Source: DAOTXN01 sp034435435
GTDB taxonomy: Bacteria; Chloroflexota; Anaerolineae; S140-20
Length of the DNA stretch: 36,416 nt
Assembly: GCA_034435435.1 (NCBI GenBank)
Contig: DAOTXN010000017.1
Coordinates: 1 to 36,416, forward strand
Direction: 5' to 3'
The notes beneath the pieces were generated by a model, which had not been told where the DNA came from, ran no database searches, and saw only the letters and a list, made by a program, of their open reading frames with translations. A program made the translations under genes and the position numbers. Of this stretch, positions 8,432 to 16,420 are shown piece after piece; positions within the stretch are counted from its first letter, which is position 1; each line of letters opens with the position of its first letter.

Positions 8432-9619
8432 ATGACCAGACTGGCCATAGAGGGGGGGGCGCCTGTTCGCTCGACGCTTTTGCCCTACGGGCGGCAGAGC
8501 GTGGATGAAGCAGACATTGCCGCTGTGGCTGAGGTGTTACGGAGCGACTGGCTGACTACCGGCCCGAAAGTGGCCGAGTTCGAGCGGGCCTGGGCAGAGC
8601 GGGTGGGGGCGCAGCAGGCTGTGGCCGTCAATTCGGGCACGGCGGCGCTGCACGCGGCGGTCTTTGCGGCCGGTATTGGCTCCGGCGACGAAGTAATCGT
8701 CACCCCATTGACCTTTGCCGCCAGCGCCAACTGCGTGCTTTACCAGGGCGGCAGGCCGGTCTTTGCCGATGTGCAACCCGACACGCTCAACATCGCGCCA
8801 GCGGCGGTCGAGGCGGCCATCACCTCGCGCACGCGGGCCATCATCGCCGTGGACTATGCCGGGCAACCGGCTGATCTGGCCGAGTTGCGGGCCATTGCCG
8901 AGCGGCGCGACCTGATACTGATTGAAGACGCGGCCCACGCTATCGGCGCGACCTATAAAGGCCAGCCGGTCGGCGCAATCAGCGACCTGACCACGTTCAG
9001 CGCGCACCCGGTCAAACACGTCACCACCGGCGAGGGCGGGCTGATTACCACCGACGATGCGCAGTTGGCCGAGCGGATGCGCTGGTTTCGCAACCACGGC
9101 ATCACCACGGATCACCGCCAGCGGACCGAAAAAGGCGGCTGGTTCTACGAGATGGTGGCGTTGGGCTACAACTATCGCCTGCCCGACCTCAACTGCGCGC
9201 TGGGCCTGAGCCAGCTCCGCAAACTGGAGGGCTGGCTGGCCCGCCGGCGAGAAATTGCGACGCGCTATACCCAGGCGTTCGCCAACCTGCCCGCCGTGCA
9301 GCCGTTGACCGTCCGCGCTAATCGCGAGCCGGCCTGGCATATCTATCCCATCTTGTTGGACACGGCCCGCTTGCGGGCGGATCGCGCCCAAGTGTTCGCC
9401 GCGCTGCGGGCCGAGAATATTGGGGTTAACGTGCACTATATCCCGGTCTATTGGCATCCGTACTATGCCCGGTTGGGCTATGGGCGCGGCCTGTGTCCGG
9501 TGGCCGAGGAGGCCTACGAGCGATTGATCACGCTGCCGCTGTTTCCGGCGATGAGCGAGCGGGATGTGGAGGATGTGATTGAGGCAGTTTACAAAGTGGT
9601 AAACGCGTACCAGCAGTAA
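8432..9619 (+). CDS. pseC: UDP-4-amino-4,6-dideoxy-N-acetyl-L-altrosamine transaminase PseC
   Basis: 395 aa, PLP-dependent DegT/DnrJ/EryC1/StrS family. It aminates C4 of the PseB product using glutamate. Seen: N-terminal IEGGAPVR, the SGTAALHAA phosphate-binding region, VDYAGQPADL, EDAAHAIGA with the PLP-contacting Asp, and HPVKHVTTGEGG in which K195 is the expected Schiff-base lysine. The segment NYRLPDLNCALGLSQL is typical of PseC. Start ATG 8432 has GAGGA (8420-8424) upstream. A G8 tract (8452-8459) covers codons 7-10, where slippage would abolish expression. It is 3 nt from pseB and 15 nt before the methylase. Confidence 0.95.
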   Translation: MTRLAIEGGAPVRSTLLPYGRQSVDEADIAAVAEVLRSDWLTTGPKVAEFERAWAERVGAQQAVAVNSGTAALHAAVFAAGIGSGDEVIVTPLTFAASANCVLYQGGRPVFADVQPDTLNIAPAAVEAAITSRTRAIIAVDYAGQPADLAELRAIAERRDLILIEDAAHAIGATYKGQPVGAISDLTTFSAHPVKHVTTGEGGLITTDDAQLAERMRWFRNHGITTDHRQRTEKGGWFYEMVALGYNYRLPDLNCALGLSQLRKLEGWLARRREIATRYTQAFANLPAVQPLTVRANREPAWHIYPILLDTARLRADRAQVFAALRAENIGVNVHYIPVYWHPYYARLGYGRGLCPVAEEAYERLITLPLFPAMSERDVEDVIEAVYKVVNAYQQ

Positions 9620-9634
9620 CACCGAGAGGTCAAG

Positions 9635-10252
9635 ATGTCACATCAATTGGAGGTCTGGGAAAGTGAATTCGGCAGGGCGTATACGGATCGAAATGTGATC
9701 GACTGGCGTATCAGGCTACCTGCCTTTCAGCAGATGTTGACGGGGTTGCCGATCAAACGGGTTCTTGAGGTAGGGTGCAATCGAGGTCACAATCTGTTGG
9801 CCTTGGCTGAACTCTTGGGAGCAGACAGCGAAATCGTTGGTATCGAGCCCAATCGGTACGCCCTGGAACTTGCCCGAGCAGCCAGTACCAAGATAAGCGC
9901 GCTGTCCGGCCATGCATTTGATATGCCTTTCAGAGATGGATATTTCGATTTGGTGTTTACGGCCGGTGTGCTCATCCATGTACCCCCACAGAATTTGCCG
10001 GTGGCCTTGACAAATATCTACCAAGTCAGCGGACGCTACATTTTGGCAGTTGAATACTTTGCAGAGGAAGAAACAGCGATTTCTTATCGAGAGCACAACG
10101 ATCTGTTGTGGAAGCGGAACTTTCTCAAGTGCTACCAGACTCAGTTTCCCGAGCTGGCCTTGATCCGTAATGGATACTGGGGACCTGAGGTCGGTTTCGA
10201 CCGAACGCACTGGTGGTTGTTCCAAAAGCCTGTTGATCCGGAACAAAGATGA
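9635..10252 (+). CDS. Pseudaminic acid biosynthesis-associated methylase
   Basis: 205 aa, class I SAM-dependent methyltransferase fold. Motif I is VLEVGCNRGHNL, followed by IVGIEPNRYALELAR (acidic ribose-binding position) and a DLVFTAGVLIHVPP motif IV region. The start MSHQLEVWESEFGRAYTDRN and the end GFDRTHWWLF are hallmarks of the pseudaminic-acid-linked methylase family (TIGR03587 type), which is known mainly from gene neighbourhood; its substrate is not established to my knowledge. GAGAGGT (9624-9630) lies 4 nt before ATG 9635. Base composition is visibly more AT-rich than pseB and pseC, which may mean separate acquisition. It overlaps pseF by ATGA. Confidence 0.88.
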   Translation: MSHQLEVWESEFGRAYTDRNVIDWRIRLPAFQQMLTGLPIKRVLEVGCNRGHNLLALAELLGADSEIVGIEPNRYALELARAASTKISALSGHAFDMPFRDGYFDLVFTAGVLIHVPPQNLPVALTNIYQVSGRYILAVEYFAEEETAISYREHNDLLWKRNFLKCYQTQFPELALIRNGYWGPEVGFDRTHWWLFQKPVDPEQR

Positions 10253-10977
10253 GAACCATCGCAATCATCCAAGCCCGCACAGGCAGCACTCGGCTGCCGG
10301 GCAAGGTGCTGCTGGATGTGGCCGGTGAGCCGATGCTCGCGCGCGGGGTCGAGCGCACGCGCCGCGCCCAGACGTTGCACGAGGTAGTAGTGGCGACGAC
10401 AGTACAGCCAGCCGACGAGGCCATTGCCCGCTTGTGCGCCGAGCAGGGCTGGCCCTGCTTCCGGGGTAGCGAGGAGGACGTGCTGGACCGCTATTATCAC
10501 GCCGCCGCTGCGCACCGGGCCGATGTGGTCGTGCGTATCACGTCGGACTGTCCGCTTATCGAGCCGGAGGTCGTGGATCGCGTGGTGCGTGAATTCTTGG
10601 AGCGACAGCCGGGGCTGGATTATGCGGCCAACACGCTGCCCCCGCGCACTTTCCCTCGCGGGCTGGACACGGAGGTGATGTGTTTTGACGCGCTGGAGCG
10701 AGCCTGGCGCGAGGACGAGAATCCGGCCTGGCGCGAGCATGTCACTCCCTACATCTACCGCAACCCAGGCATTTTTCGCCTCCACGGCGTCATCAACGAG
10801 GTGGATTTGTCCCACATGCGCTGGACGGTGGACACGCCCCAAGACCTGGCCTTTGTGCGGTGTATCTACGAGCACTGGGGTCACGACTGCTTTTCCTGGC
10901 ACCAAGTGCTGGCGGCGCTGCAAGAGCACCCGGAGTGGCTGGAGATTAACCGGGGCGTGCAGCAAAAGGGGGTATGA
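10249..10977 (+). CDS. pseF: CMP-pseudaminic acid cytidylyltransferase (PseF/SpsF family)
   Basis: 242 aa, SpsF-type cytidylyltransferase. It is expected to activate pseudaminic acid with CTP to CMP-Pse, the sugar donor. Seen: IIQARTGSTRLPGKVL at the N-terminus (CTP-binding signature), FRGSEEDVLDRYYHAA, RITSDCPLIEP with the metal-binding acidic region, FPRGLDTEV and the C-terminal LSHMRWTVDTPQDLAFV. Length is normal. ATG 10249 overlaps the methylase stop by 4 bp (ATGA), implying translational coupling. Genome position inside the pse cluster, directly before pseG and pseI, supports Pse rather than another nonulosonate. Confidence 0.9.
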   Translation: MRTIAIIQARTGSTRLPGKVLLDVAGEPMLARGVERTRRAQTLHEVVVATTVQPADEAIARLCAEQGWPCFRGSEEDVLDRYYHAAAAHRADVVVRITSDCPLIEPEVVDRVVREFLERQPGLDYAANTLPPRTFPRGLDTEVMCFDALERAWREDENPAWREHVTPYIYRNPGIFRLHGVINEVDLSHMRWTVDTPQDLAFVRCIYEHWGHDCFSWHQVLAALQEHPEWLEINRGVQQKGV

Positions 10978-12489
10978 GTGCAGTTGGATAGAAAGCCGCT
11001 GCTCCTACGTGCTGACGCCGGTCCGCACATAGGGACGGGCCACGTCATGCGCTGCCTGGCCCTGGCGCAGGCCTGGCAAGACGCGGGCGGGCAGAGCCAT
11101 TTCGCTCTGGCCTCAGAAGTCCTGGCGTTGGAAGCGCGGCTGTGCGATGAAGGAATGGCAGTACATCATTTGGAGCCAGAGGCGGGCGGCCCCTCAGACG
11201 CCGCTGCGACGATCGAGTTGGCCCACCAACTAGGTGCGGCGTGGGTCGTCGCAGATGGCTACCACTTTGACGCGACGTATCAACAGGCCATCAGGGCCGC
11301 CGAACTCAAGCTTCTCTTTATAGACGACTATGGGCACGCGGGTCGTTATTGCGCCGATGTGGTGCTGAACCAGAATATCTACGCCGATGAATCACTATAC
11401 GCCTACCGCGAACCGCACACCCGCCTATTGTTGGGCACGCGCTATGCCCTACTGCGGCGCGAGTTCTGGCCCTGGCGCGGCTGGCGGCGCGAGATTCCGC
11501 CTGTTGCCCGCAAGGTGTTGGTGACGCTGGGCGGCAGCGACCCAGACAATTTGACGTTGACGGTCCTCCGGGCGCTGCAGCGAGTGGATGTGGACGGCCT
11601 GGAGGTGGTGGTCGTCGTCGGTGGGAGCAACCCGCATTTTCAGGAACTAGAGGCCGCCATTCGTCATTCGCTGCCCGGAAGGGCCATTCGCCTGGTGCGT
11701 AACGTCACGGACATGCCAGAACTGATGTCCTGGGCCGATATGGCGGTGTCAGGAGGGGGAAGTACCTGCTGGGAGCTGGCGTTTATGGGGTTGCCGAGCC
11801 TGGCCCTGATCCTGGCCGAGAACCAACGACCTGTGATAACGGGGCTGGCTGCCGCCGGGGCCGTGATCAACCTGGGACAGCCCGCCGCGCTGGCACCCAT
11901 CGAAATAGCCCGGTCGCTGACCGAGTTAGCCGCCACGCCGGGAAAACGCGCCGCTATGACCGAGCGCGGACAGGCGTTGGTGGATGGAGACGGCGCCCGG
12001 CGGGTCGTGCAGCGGATGCTAAGCCGGGCATTGACCTTGAGGCCGGTACAGGCGGACGACTGTCGTTTGATCTGGGAATGGGCTAATGATCCGCTTACCC
12101 GCGCTGTCTCGTTTTCGGTAGAGCCGATTCCCTGGGAGAAACACATGGCCTGGTTCACGGACAGGTTAAGCGATCCCCGCTGTCGCTTTTACATCGCCTT
12201 GGACGCGACTGCCCAACCGATTGGACAGATCCGATATCAGATTGAAGGGGAAGAAGCCGTGGTTTCCGTGAGTTTGGCGCTAGAGCAGCGAGGAAAGGGC
12301 TACGGCGCCCAAGTCATCCGGTTAGGGTCAGAGATAATTTTTTCGAGTACGACGGTTCGTTTAATTCATGCCTACGTCAAGCCGGACAATACCGGCTCGG
12401 CTTGCGCCTTTGCCAACGCGGGGTTTGTCAATGATGGTTTGATGGAAATCCAGGGGCACTCGGCTCTTCACTTTGTGTTACGAAAATGA
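10978..12489 (+). CDS. pseG: PseG-PseH fusion: UDP-sugar hydrolase plus N-acetyltransferase
   Basis: 503 aa, starting at GTG 10978 directly after the pseF stop; AGGGGG (10967-10972) supports this start. Residues 1 to about 345 are PseG, a GT-B fold hydrolase that releases UDP from UDP-2,4-diacetamido-2,4,6-trideoxy-L-altrose. The GTGHVMRC motif with H22 corresponds to the catalytic His of PseG, and the SGGGSTCWELAFMGLPSL segment is the donor-binding region. Residues about 352-503 are a GNAT domain (LTLRPVQADDCRLIWEWANDP, then LEQRGKGYGAQVI as the acetyl-CoA pyrophosphate loop) matching PseH, which acetylates N4 just before the PseG step. There is no separate pseH in the window, so the fusion supplies this activity and joins consecutive steps. 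Confidence 0.9.
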   Translation: MQLDRKPLLLRADAGPHIGTGHVMRCLALAQAWQDAGGQSHFALASEVLALEARLCDEGMAVHHLEPEAGGPSDAAATIELAHQLGAAWVVADGYHFDATYQQAIRAAELKLLFIDDYGHAGRYCADVVLNQNIYADESLYAYREPHTRLLLGTRYALLRREFWPWRGWRREIPPVARKVLVTLGGSDPDNLTLTVLRALQRVDVDGLEVVVVVGGSNPHFQELEAAIRHSLPGRAIRLVRNVTDMPELMSWADMAVSGGGSTCWELAFMGLPSLALILAENQRPVITGLAAAGAVINLGQPAALAPIEIARSLTELAATPGKRAAMTERGQALVDGDGARRVVQRMLSRALTLRPVQADDCRLIWEWANDPLTRAVSFSVEPIPWEKHMAWFTDRLSDPRCRFYIALDATAQPIGQIRYQIEGEEAVVSVSLALEQRGKGYGAQVIRLGSEIIFSSTTVRLIHAYVKPDNTGSACAFANAGFVNDGLMEIQGHSALHFVLRK

Positions 12490-13553
12490 ATACCGATATG
12501 AACACTTGTTTTGAAATCAACGGGCGACGCATCGGAGCAGGCTCGCCGGTTTACGTTGTCGCAGAAGTGTCGGCCAATCATAACCAGGACTTTGATCAGG
12601 CGGTGCGCATCGTACACACAGCCAGAGAAGCTGGCGCCGACGCCATCAAGCTACAGACTTATACGCCGGATACACTGACGATTGACTGCAATAGCGAGTA
12701 TTTTCGCGTCGGCAAAGGCACGATCTGGGAGGGTCGCACCCTGTACGACCTTTACGCTGAAGCCTACACTCCCTGGGACTGGCAGCCCAGACTCAAAGAG
12801 ATTGCAGATCAATTAGAGTTAGACCTCTTTTCTACCCCCTTTGACTTCACCGCTGTGGACTTTTTAGAAGCGATGGACGTCCCGGCCTACAAAATCGCCT
12901 CCTTTGAAATCGTAGACCTGCCGCTCATCCGGCGGGTGGCCCAAACCGGCAAGCCGATCATCATGTCCACCGGCATGGCCACGCTGGCCGAGATTGACGA
13001 AGCGATGCGCACTGCCCGCGCAGCCGGGGCCACCCAGATCGCCCTGCTCAAGTGCACCAGCGCCTACCCTGCCTCGCCGGAAGAGATGAACCTGCGCACG
13101 ATTCCGCACCTGGCCGAGGCGTTCAGTGTGCCGGTAGGTCTTTCGGACCACACGCTGGGTATTGCCGCGCCGGTGGCGGCGGTGGCGCTGGGCGCGTGCA
13201 TCGTGGAGAAGCATTTTACGCTCTCGCGGGACGTCCCCGGTCCCGACAGCGCCTTTTCGCTCGAGCCGCACGAGTTCAAAGCGATGGTGGAAGCCATCCG
13301 CACGGCGGAAAAGGCGCTGGGCGAGGTGCGCTACGAGGTCACAGAGCGCGAGCAAGCCAGCCGCGTCTTTCGCCGCTCGCTGTTCGTGGTGCAGGATGTG
13401 AAAGCGGGGGAAGCGTTTACTGACGAGAACGTGCGCTCGATCCGGCCCGGCTATGGGCTGCACACACGCTATCTGGATCAGGTATTAGGGCGGAAAGCTG
13501 TACGGGATGTAGCGCGAGGGACGCCACTGGATTGGCGAGATATCGCATCGTAG
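12486..13553 (+). CDS. pseI: Pseudaminic acid synthase PseI
   Basis: 355 aa. Condenses the 6-deoxy-L-altrose derivative with phosphoenolpyruvate to pseudaminic acid. Seen: NeuB-like TIM barrel (VAEVSANHNQDFDQA, ADAIKLQTYTPDTLT, FSTPFDFTAVDFL, YKIASFEI, IMSTGMATLAEIDEA, LLKCTSAYPA, GLSDHTLGIAAPVAAVALGA, EKHFTLSR) and a C-terminal SAF antifreeze-like domain (about 290-350, RRSLFVVQDVKAGEAFT and IRPGYGL). The residues around YTPDTLT and the GKGTIWEGRTLYDLYAEA segment are typical of PseI rather than sialate synthase. ATG 12486 overlaps the previous stop by ATGA; an alternative ATG lies at 12498. Confidence 0.95.
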   Translation: MNTDMNTCFEINGRRIGAGSPVYVVAEVSANHNQDFDQAVRIVHTAREAGADAIKLQTYTPDTLTIDCNSEYFRVGKGTIWEGRTLYDLYAEAYTPWDWQPRLKEIADQLELDLFSTPFDFTAVDFLEAMDVPAYKIASFEIVDLPLIRRVAQTGKPIIMSTGMATLAEIDEAMRTARAAGATQIALLKCTSAYPASPEEMNLRTIPHLAEAFSVPVGLSDHTLGIAAPVAAVALGACIVEKHFTLSRDVPGPDSAFSLEPHEFKAMVEAIRTAEKALGEVRYEVTEREQASRVFRRSLFVVQDVKAGEAFTDENVRSIRPGYGLHTRYLDQVLGRKAVRDVARGTPLDWRDIAS

Positions 13554-13557
13554 CGAA

Positions 13558-14892
13558 ATGGAACTGACACACCTCGACCGCAAATTCATCGCGTTGATCG
13601 TGCGTTCGCCAGAACATCTCACGGTCATTGTGAAGAGACTGGAACACAAATCGCCGATCTTGGTTGATCAGCGCCAGATGCACAGTCGGTATTTCGTATT
13701 TGCCAAAAACGTGGCGCAGTACCTTGCGTTATTGATCGAGTTGGTTGTGACAATTCTCAAGATAAAACGTCTGCCGCAGTGCGATCGGGTTATCTTTTAC
13801 GATAGCGACCTCCAGACGTCTGCTGGCCGCATCGCCTACCTCAAATATCACTTGTCAGGGAAGGAGTTTACGGGCGTCAGTTACAGATCACGAATTGCCG
13901 CCATGCCTAATTTGAGCGAGATTGTACTGCTCGCCACCAGACTGGGCGTCGTGCTTTTGCAGTCGCTGCTCAAACCCTCCGAGCTGGGAGTCAATTACAT
14001 TCGTATTCTGAGAACTTGTTTGCTCGTTCACAGCTATGTGGCTCATTGTCCCAGCCCGGCAGTTTATTTGTTTCGCATCTATCGTACAGAGATGCCTTTT
14101 GTGGCAGCGTATTTGCGGGAGCGGGGCGTTTGGGTCCACTTGATTCCCTCTACCAGTCCATTGACTCCAAATAATAAATACCTGGTTGGCGACTCGTTAA
14201 AAATCTGCAACCCGTACCAGCTTGATGAATTTGTGCGTTATCGCGATAGCGGGACGTGTAAGCATTATGAACTGTGGTCGCCTGAAGAAATTCATCTGTT
14301 GGCGCCCCACTATGCAACAAGAACGATTCAGGAGCACTGTGAGACCATCGGTCTCTATACGCAGGGATTTTGGTTGCGCACCCGCCTGGGCACAGTCGGG
14401 AGACAGATGGGTGAAGAATTGGCGCGGCAAGAAGAGGATCTAATCCAAGTTATGCTGACCTATGTGCAGCAAAGGCCCGATGTGAAACTGATTGTCTTTC
14501 CGCATCCAATGGAACGACGGCATTACACCAAGACCGGCGAGTATCCGTTTGACAGCTTGCTCGAACACCCACAGACAGAGGTGGATTTTTCTGGTGGAAA
14601 TTCGATCTACCAGTTTGACCGAGTCGGACTGGGAGTCACGACCACGTCTACTGTTGGATTTGACAGGGTCTATCTAGGGTTTCGGACTCTTTTTTACACT
14701 CCCCACAGTTTACTGTTGGATTTGCAGATTCCTTCCCCCTTTAACGCCATCTTTCTGCAAACCCAAGACCGATTCCTGGCGCTGGTAGAGCAGGTTCGGT
14801 TGATGGGACATGCCGAGTTCATGGAACACTTTTTCGGCGGCTTGCCATGGCGTAAAGTGGATCTAACCCCCAAAGCAAGCGAGCTGCAGTAG
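13558..14892 (+). CDS. Unrecognised protein, probable GT-B type glycosyltransferase
   Basis: 444 aa. I do not recognise a named family. Seen: a C-terminal half with an HP motif (IVFPHP, H316-P317) and a T-T-T-S-T-V-G-F-D stretch (361-369) after a glycine-rich turn. This pairing recalls bacterial sialyltransferase/polysialyltransferase, Kdo-transferase and CDP-glycerol transferase families, where HP and Ser/Thr-rich motifs bind the nucleotide sugar. No signal peptide is evident, though the N-terminal half has hydrophobic stretches (about 57-75). It lies 4 nt after pseI and just before the flippase, and sampled lines are only 42-47% GC against about 67% in pseC. By position it is a good candidate for a pseudaminyltransferase; this is inference. 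The ribosome-binding site is weak. Confidence 0.6.
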   Translation: MELTHLDRKFIALIVRSPEHLTVIVKRLEHKSPILVDQRQMHSRYFVFAKNVAQYLALLIELVVTILKIKRLPQCDRVIFYDSDLQTSAGRIAYLKYHLSGKEFTGVSYRSRIAAMPNLSEIVLLATRLGVVLLQSLLKPSELGVNYIRILRTCLLVHSYVAHCPSPAVYLFRIYRTEMPFVAAYLRERGVWVHLIPSTSPLTPNNKYLVGDSLKICNPYQLDEFVRYRDSGTCKHYELWSPEEIHLLAPHYATRTIQEHCETIGLYTQGFWLRTRLGTVGRQMGEELARQEEDLIQVMLTYVQQRPDVKLIVFPHPMERRHYTKTGEYPFDSLLEHPQTEVDFSGGNSIYQFDRVGLGVTTTSTVGFDRVYLGFRTLFYTPHSLLLDLQIPSPFNAIFLQTQDRFLALVEQVRLMGHAEFMEHFFGGLPWRKVDLTPKASELQ

Positions 14893-14903
14893 GAAAAAGT
14901 GGC

Positions 14904-16415
14904 ATGAGAGAGGTTACTGACATCGCCCAAGGCAGCCTTTTAGGCAAGCTGTCGCGCCATGGCACGATCTACTTTGTCAGCAATGCGACCATGCGCTTCG
15001 TTCATTTCCTGCTGATCCCCATGGATACCCGTTTTTTCAATCCCGATGACTATGGAGTGATCGTTACGGTCATCTCGTCTACCAGAATCCTGACAGTGTT
15101 CGTTGGACTCTATCTTGACGCAGCTTATGCGCGCTTTTATCACGAATACAAGCATGACCCTGTCCTCTTGCGACAGTACACCTCAACTATTTACTGGTTC
15201 AGCGTAGGGTGGGGGGCGCTCGTCACGGCTGTCTCCCTGGCTATCGTCGGGTTGATCATTCGCCCCGGCGTCCCTATCTGGCCCATTTTGTTTTTGGCCT
15301 TTCTCGATCCCTGGTTTACCCAACTGGGAATGCTATCCCAGAGCTATCTCCAGCAAAACCTCCGCTCCACCTTGCAAGTTTGCGTTGCCCTGTTTACCCT
15401 GGCCCTCAATGTGGGGGTTATGCTGTTGCTGGTCGGCGTTTTCCACGTGGGTATAGCGGGCAAGTTCATGGGTATTGCGTGCGGATCGGGCTTGCTGTTT
15501 ATCCTGGGTGCATTCATTCTCAGTCACGATGGATACCTGCATTTCACTTTCTCGCCCGCCATGTTGATTCAATCGCTCCGTTACGCTGTACCCTTGTTAC
15601 CGAATTTGGCTGCCGGTTGGATTACCACCTTCTCCGACCGGATTCTGCTCACCTGGCACGGCTCTACGGCGGAAACCGGTGTTTATAACGTGGGTTACTC
15701 GTTGGGCATGGGGTTCACACTCTTTTCTCTTTCGATTTTTCAGGTTTATGGTCCGGTCTTTTTCGCACGGATGAGGCAGAACAAAGAGCTGGCCCAGCAG
15801 CAAATGGAACGCTTTATCCCCTATTATTTCATGCTGATGTTGTGGCTTTGCCTGGCCTTTTCGCTCTTTGCGCGCGAGATTGTGGCTATCTTGACCCCGG
15901 GCAGCTACTTGGGCGCCGCGACCGTTGTGCCTGTGGTACTTTTGGCCTACTTTTTGGGTTCGCAATACCAGCCAGCACTGGCTGTTTTGGCCTTTGAGAA
16001 AAAGACGGGCCTCATCTCGGCCGCGGCGATCATTCAAGCATTGGTTAACTTGAGTCTGAATCTGATTCTGATTCCGTCCTTTGGCAAGACGGCAGCCGCC
16101 TGGACAACCGTAGCGGCGATCAGCGCCTATACAGCCTGGATGGTCTTTTGGGCGCACAGGCTTTTTCGTCTGCGGATGGATTTACAGCGGATGGGTTTGG
16201 CCGCGTTAATTGGTGGGGCCGCGATTTTGCTTTACGGGATTTTCGCTGTGTCTGTGCCTGCACCACAACTGCTGGCCATACCCTTTAAATCAGGACTGTT
16301 AATGATGGTGCCGCTGGGGTTGTGGTTCTTGGGTGGCATCCGGCCGGCGGACAAGGCGTTGTTCAAAGAGCGTGGGCGTGTCCTGATCATGCGGCGTGTG
16401 AAAAGGCTAGTATAG
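14904..16415 (+). CDS. Wzx-like polysaccharide flippase (MOP superfamily)
   Basis: 503 aa, polytopic membrane protein with roughly 12-14 predicted helices. Start ATG 14904 follows AGGAAAA (14891-14897). The N-terminal segment LSRHGTIYFVSNATMRFVHFLLIPMDTRFF with DDYG shortly after is the usual opening of polysaccharide transporters (Wzx/MATE-like, MOP superfamily), and AVPLLPNLAAGWITTFSDRILL marks the second half. Expected role: flipping undecaprenol-linked glycan units across the membrane. It lies between the probable glycosyltransferase and the AsnB-like gene in the same operon, as expected for a Wzx-dependent system. Confidence 0.88.
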   Translation: MREVTDIAQGSLLGKLSRHGTIYFVSNATMRFVHFLLIPMDTRFFNPDDYGVIVTVISSTRILTVFVGLYLDAAYARFYHEYKHDPVLLRQYTSTIYWFSVGWGALVTAVSLAIVGLIIRPGVPIWPILFLAFLDPWFTQLGMLSQSYLQQNLRSTLQVCVALFTLALNVGVMLLLVGVFHVGIAGKFMGIACGSGLLFILGAFILSHDGYLHFTFSPAMLIQSLRYAVPLLPNLAAGWITTFSDRILLTWHGSTAETGVYNVGYSLGMGFTLFSLSIFQVYGPVFFARMRQNKELAQQQMERFIPYYFMLMLWLCLAFSLFAREIVAILTPGSYLGAATVVPVVLLAYFLGSQYQPALAVLAFEKKTGLISAAAIIQALVNLSLNLILIPSFGKTAAAWTTVAAISAYTAWMVFWAHRLFRLRMDLQRMGLAALIGGAAILLYGIFAVSVPAPQLLAIPFKSGLLMMVPLGLWFLGGIRPADKALFKERGRVLIMRRVKRLV

Positions 16416-16420
16416 CAGTT

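Noticed and set aside
8537..9622. Minus-strand open frame of 361 codons opposite pseC
   Set aside because: The + strand product is a clear DegT-family aminotransferase with all motifs; the reverse product resembles no family.
13558..14892. Calling the orphan gene a sialyltransferase or Maf-type pseudaminyltransferase outright
   Set aside because: Only an HP and a Ser/Thr motif are visible; no full family signature could be recognised by eye.
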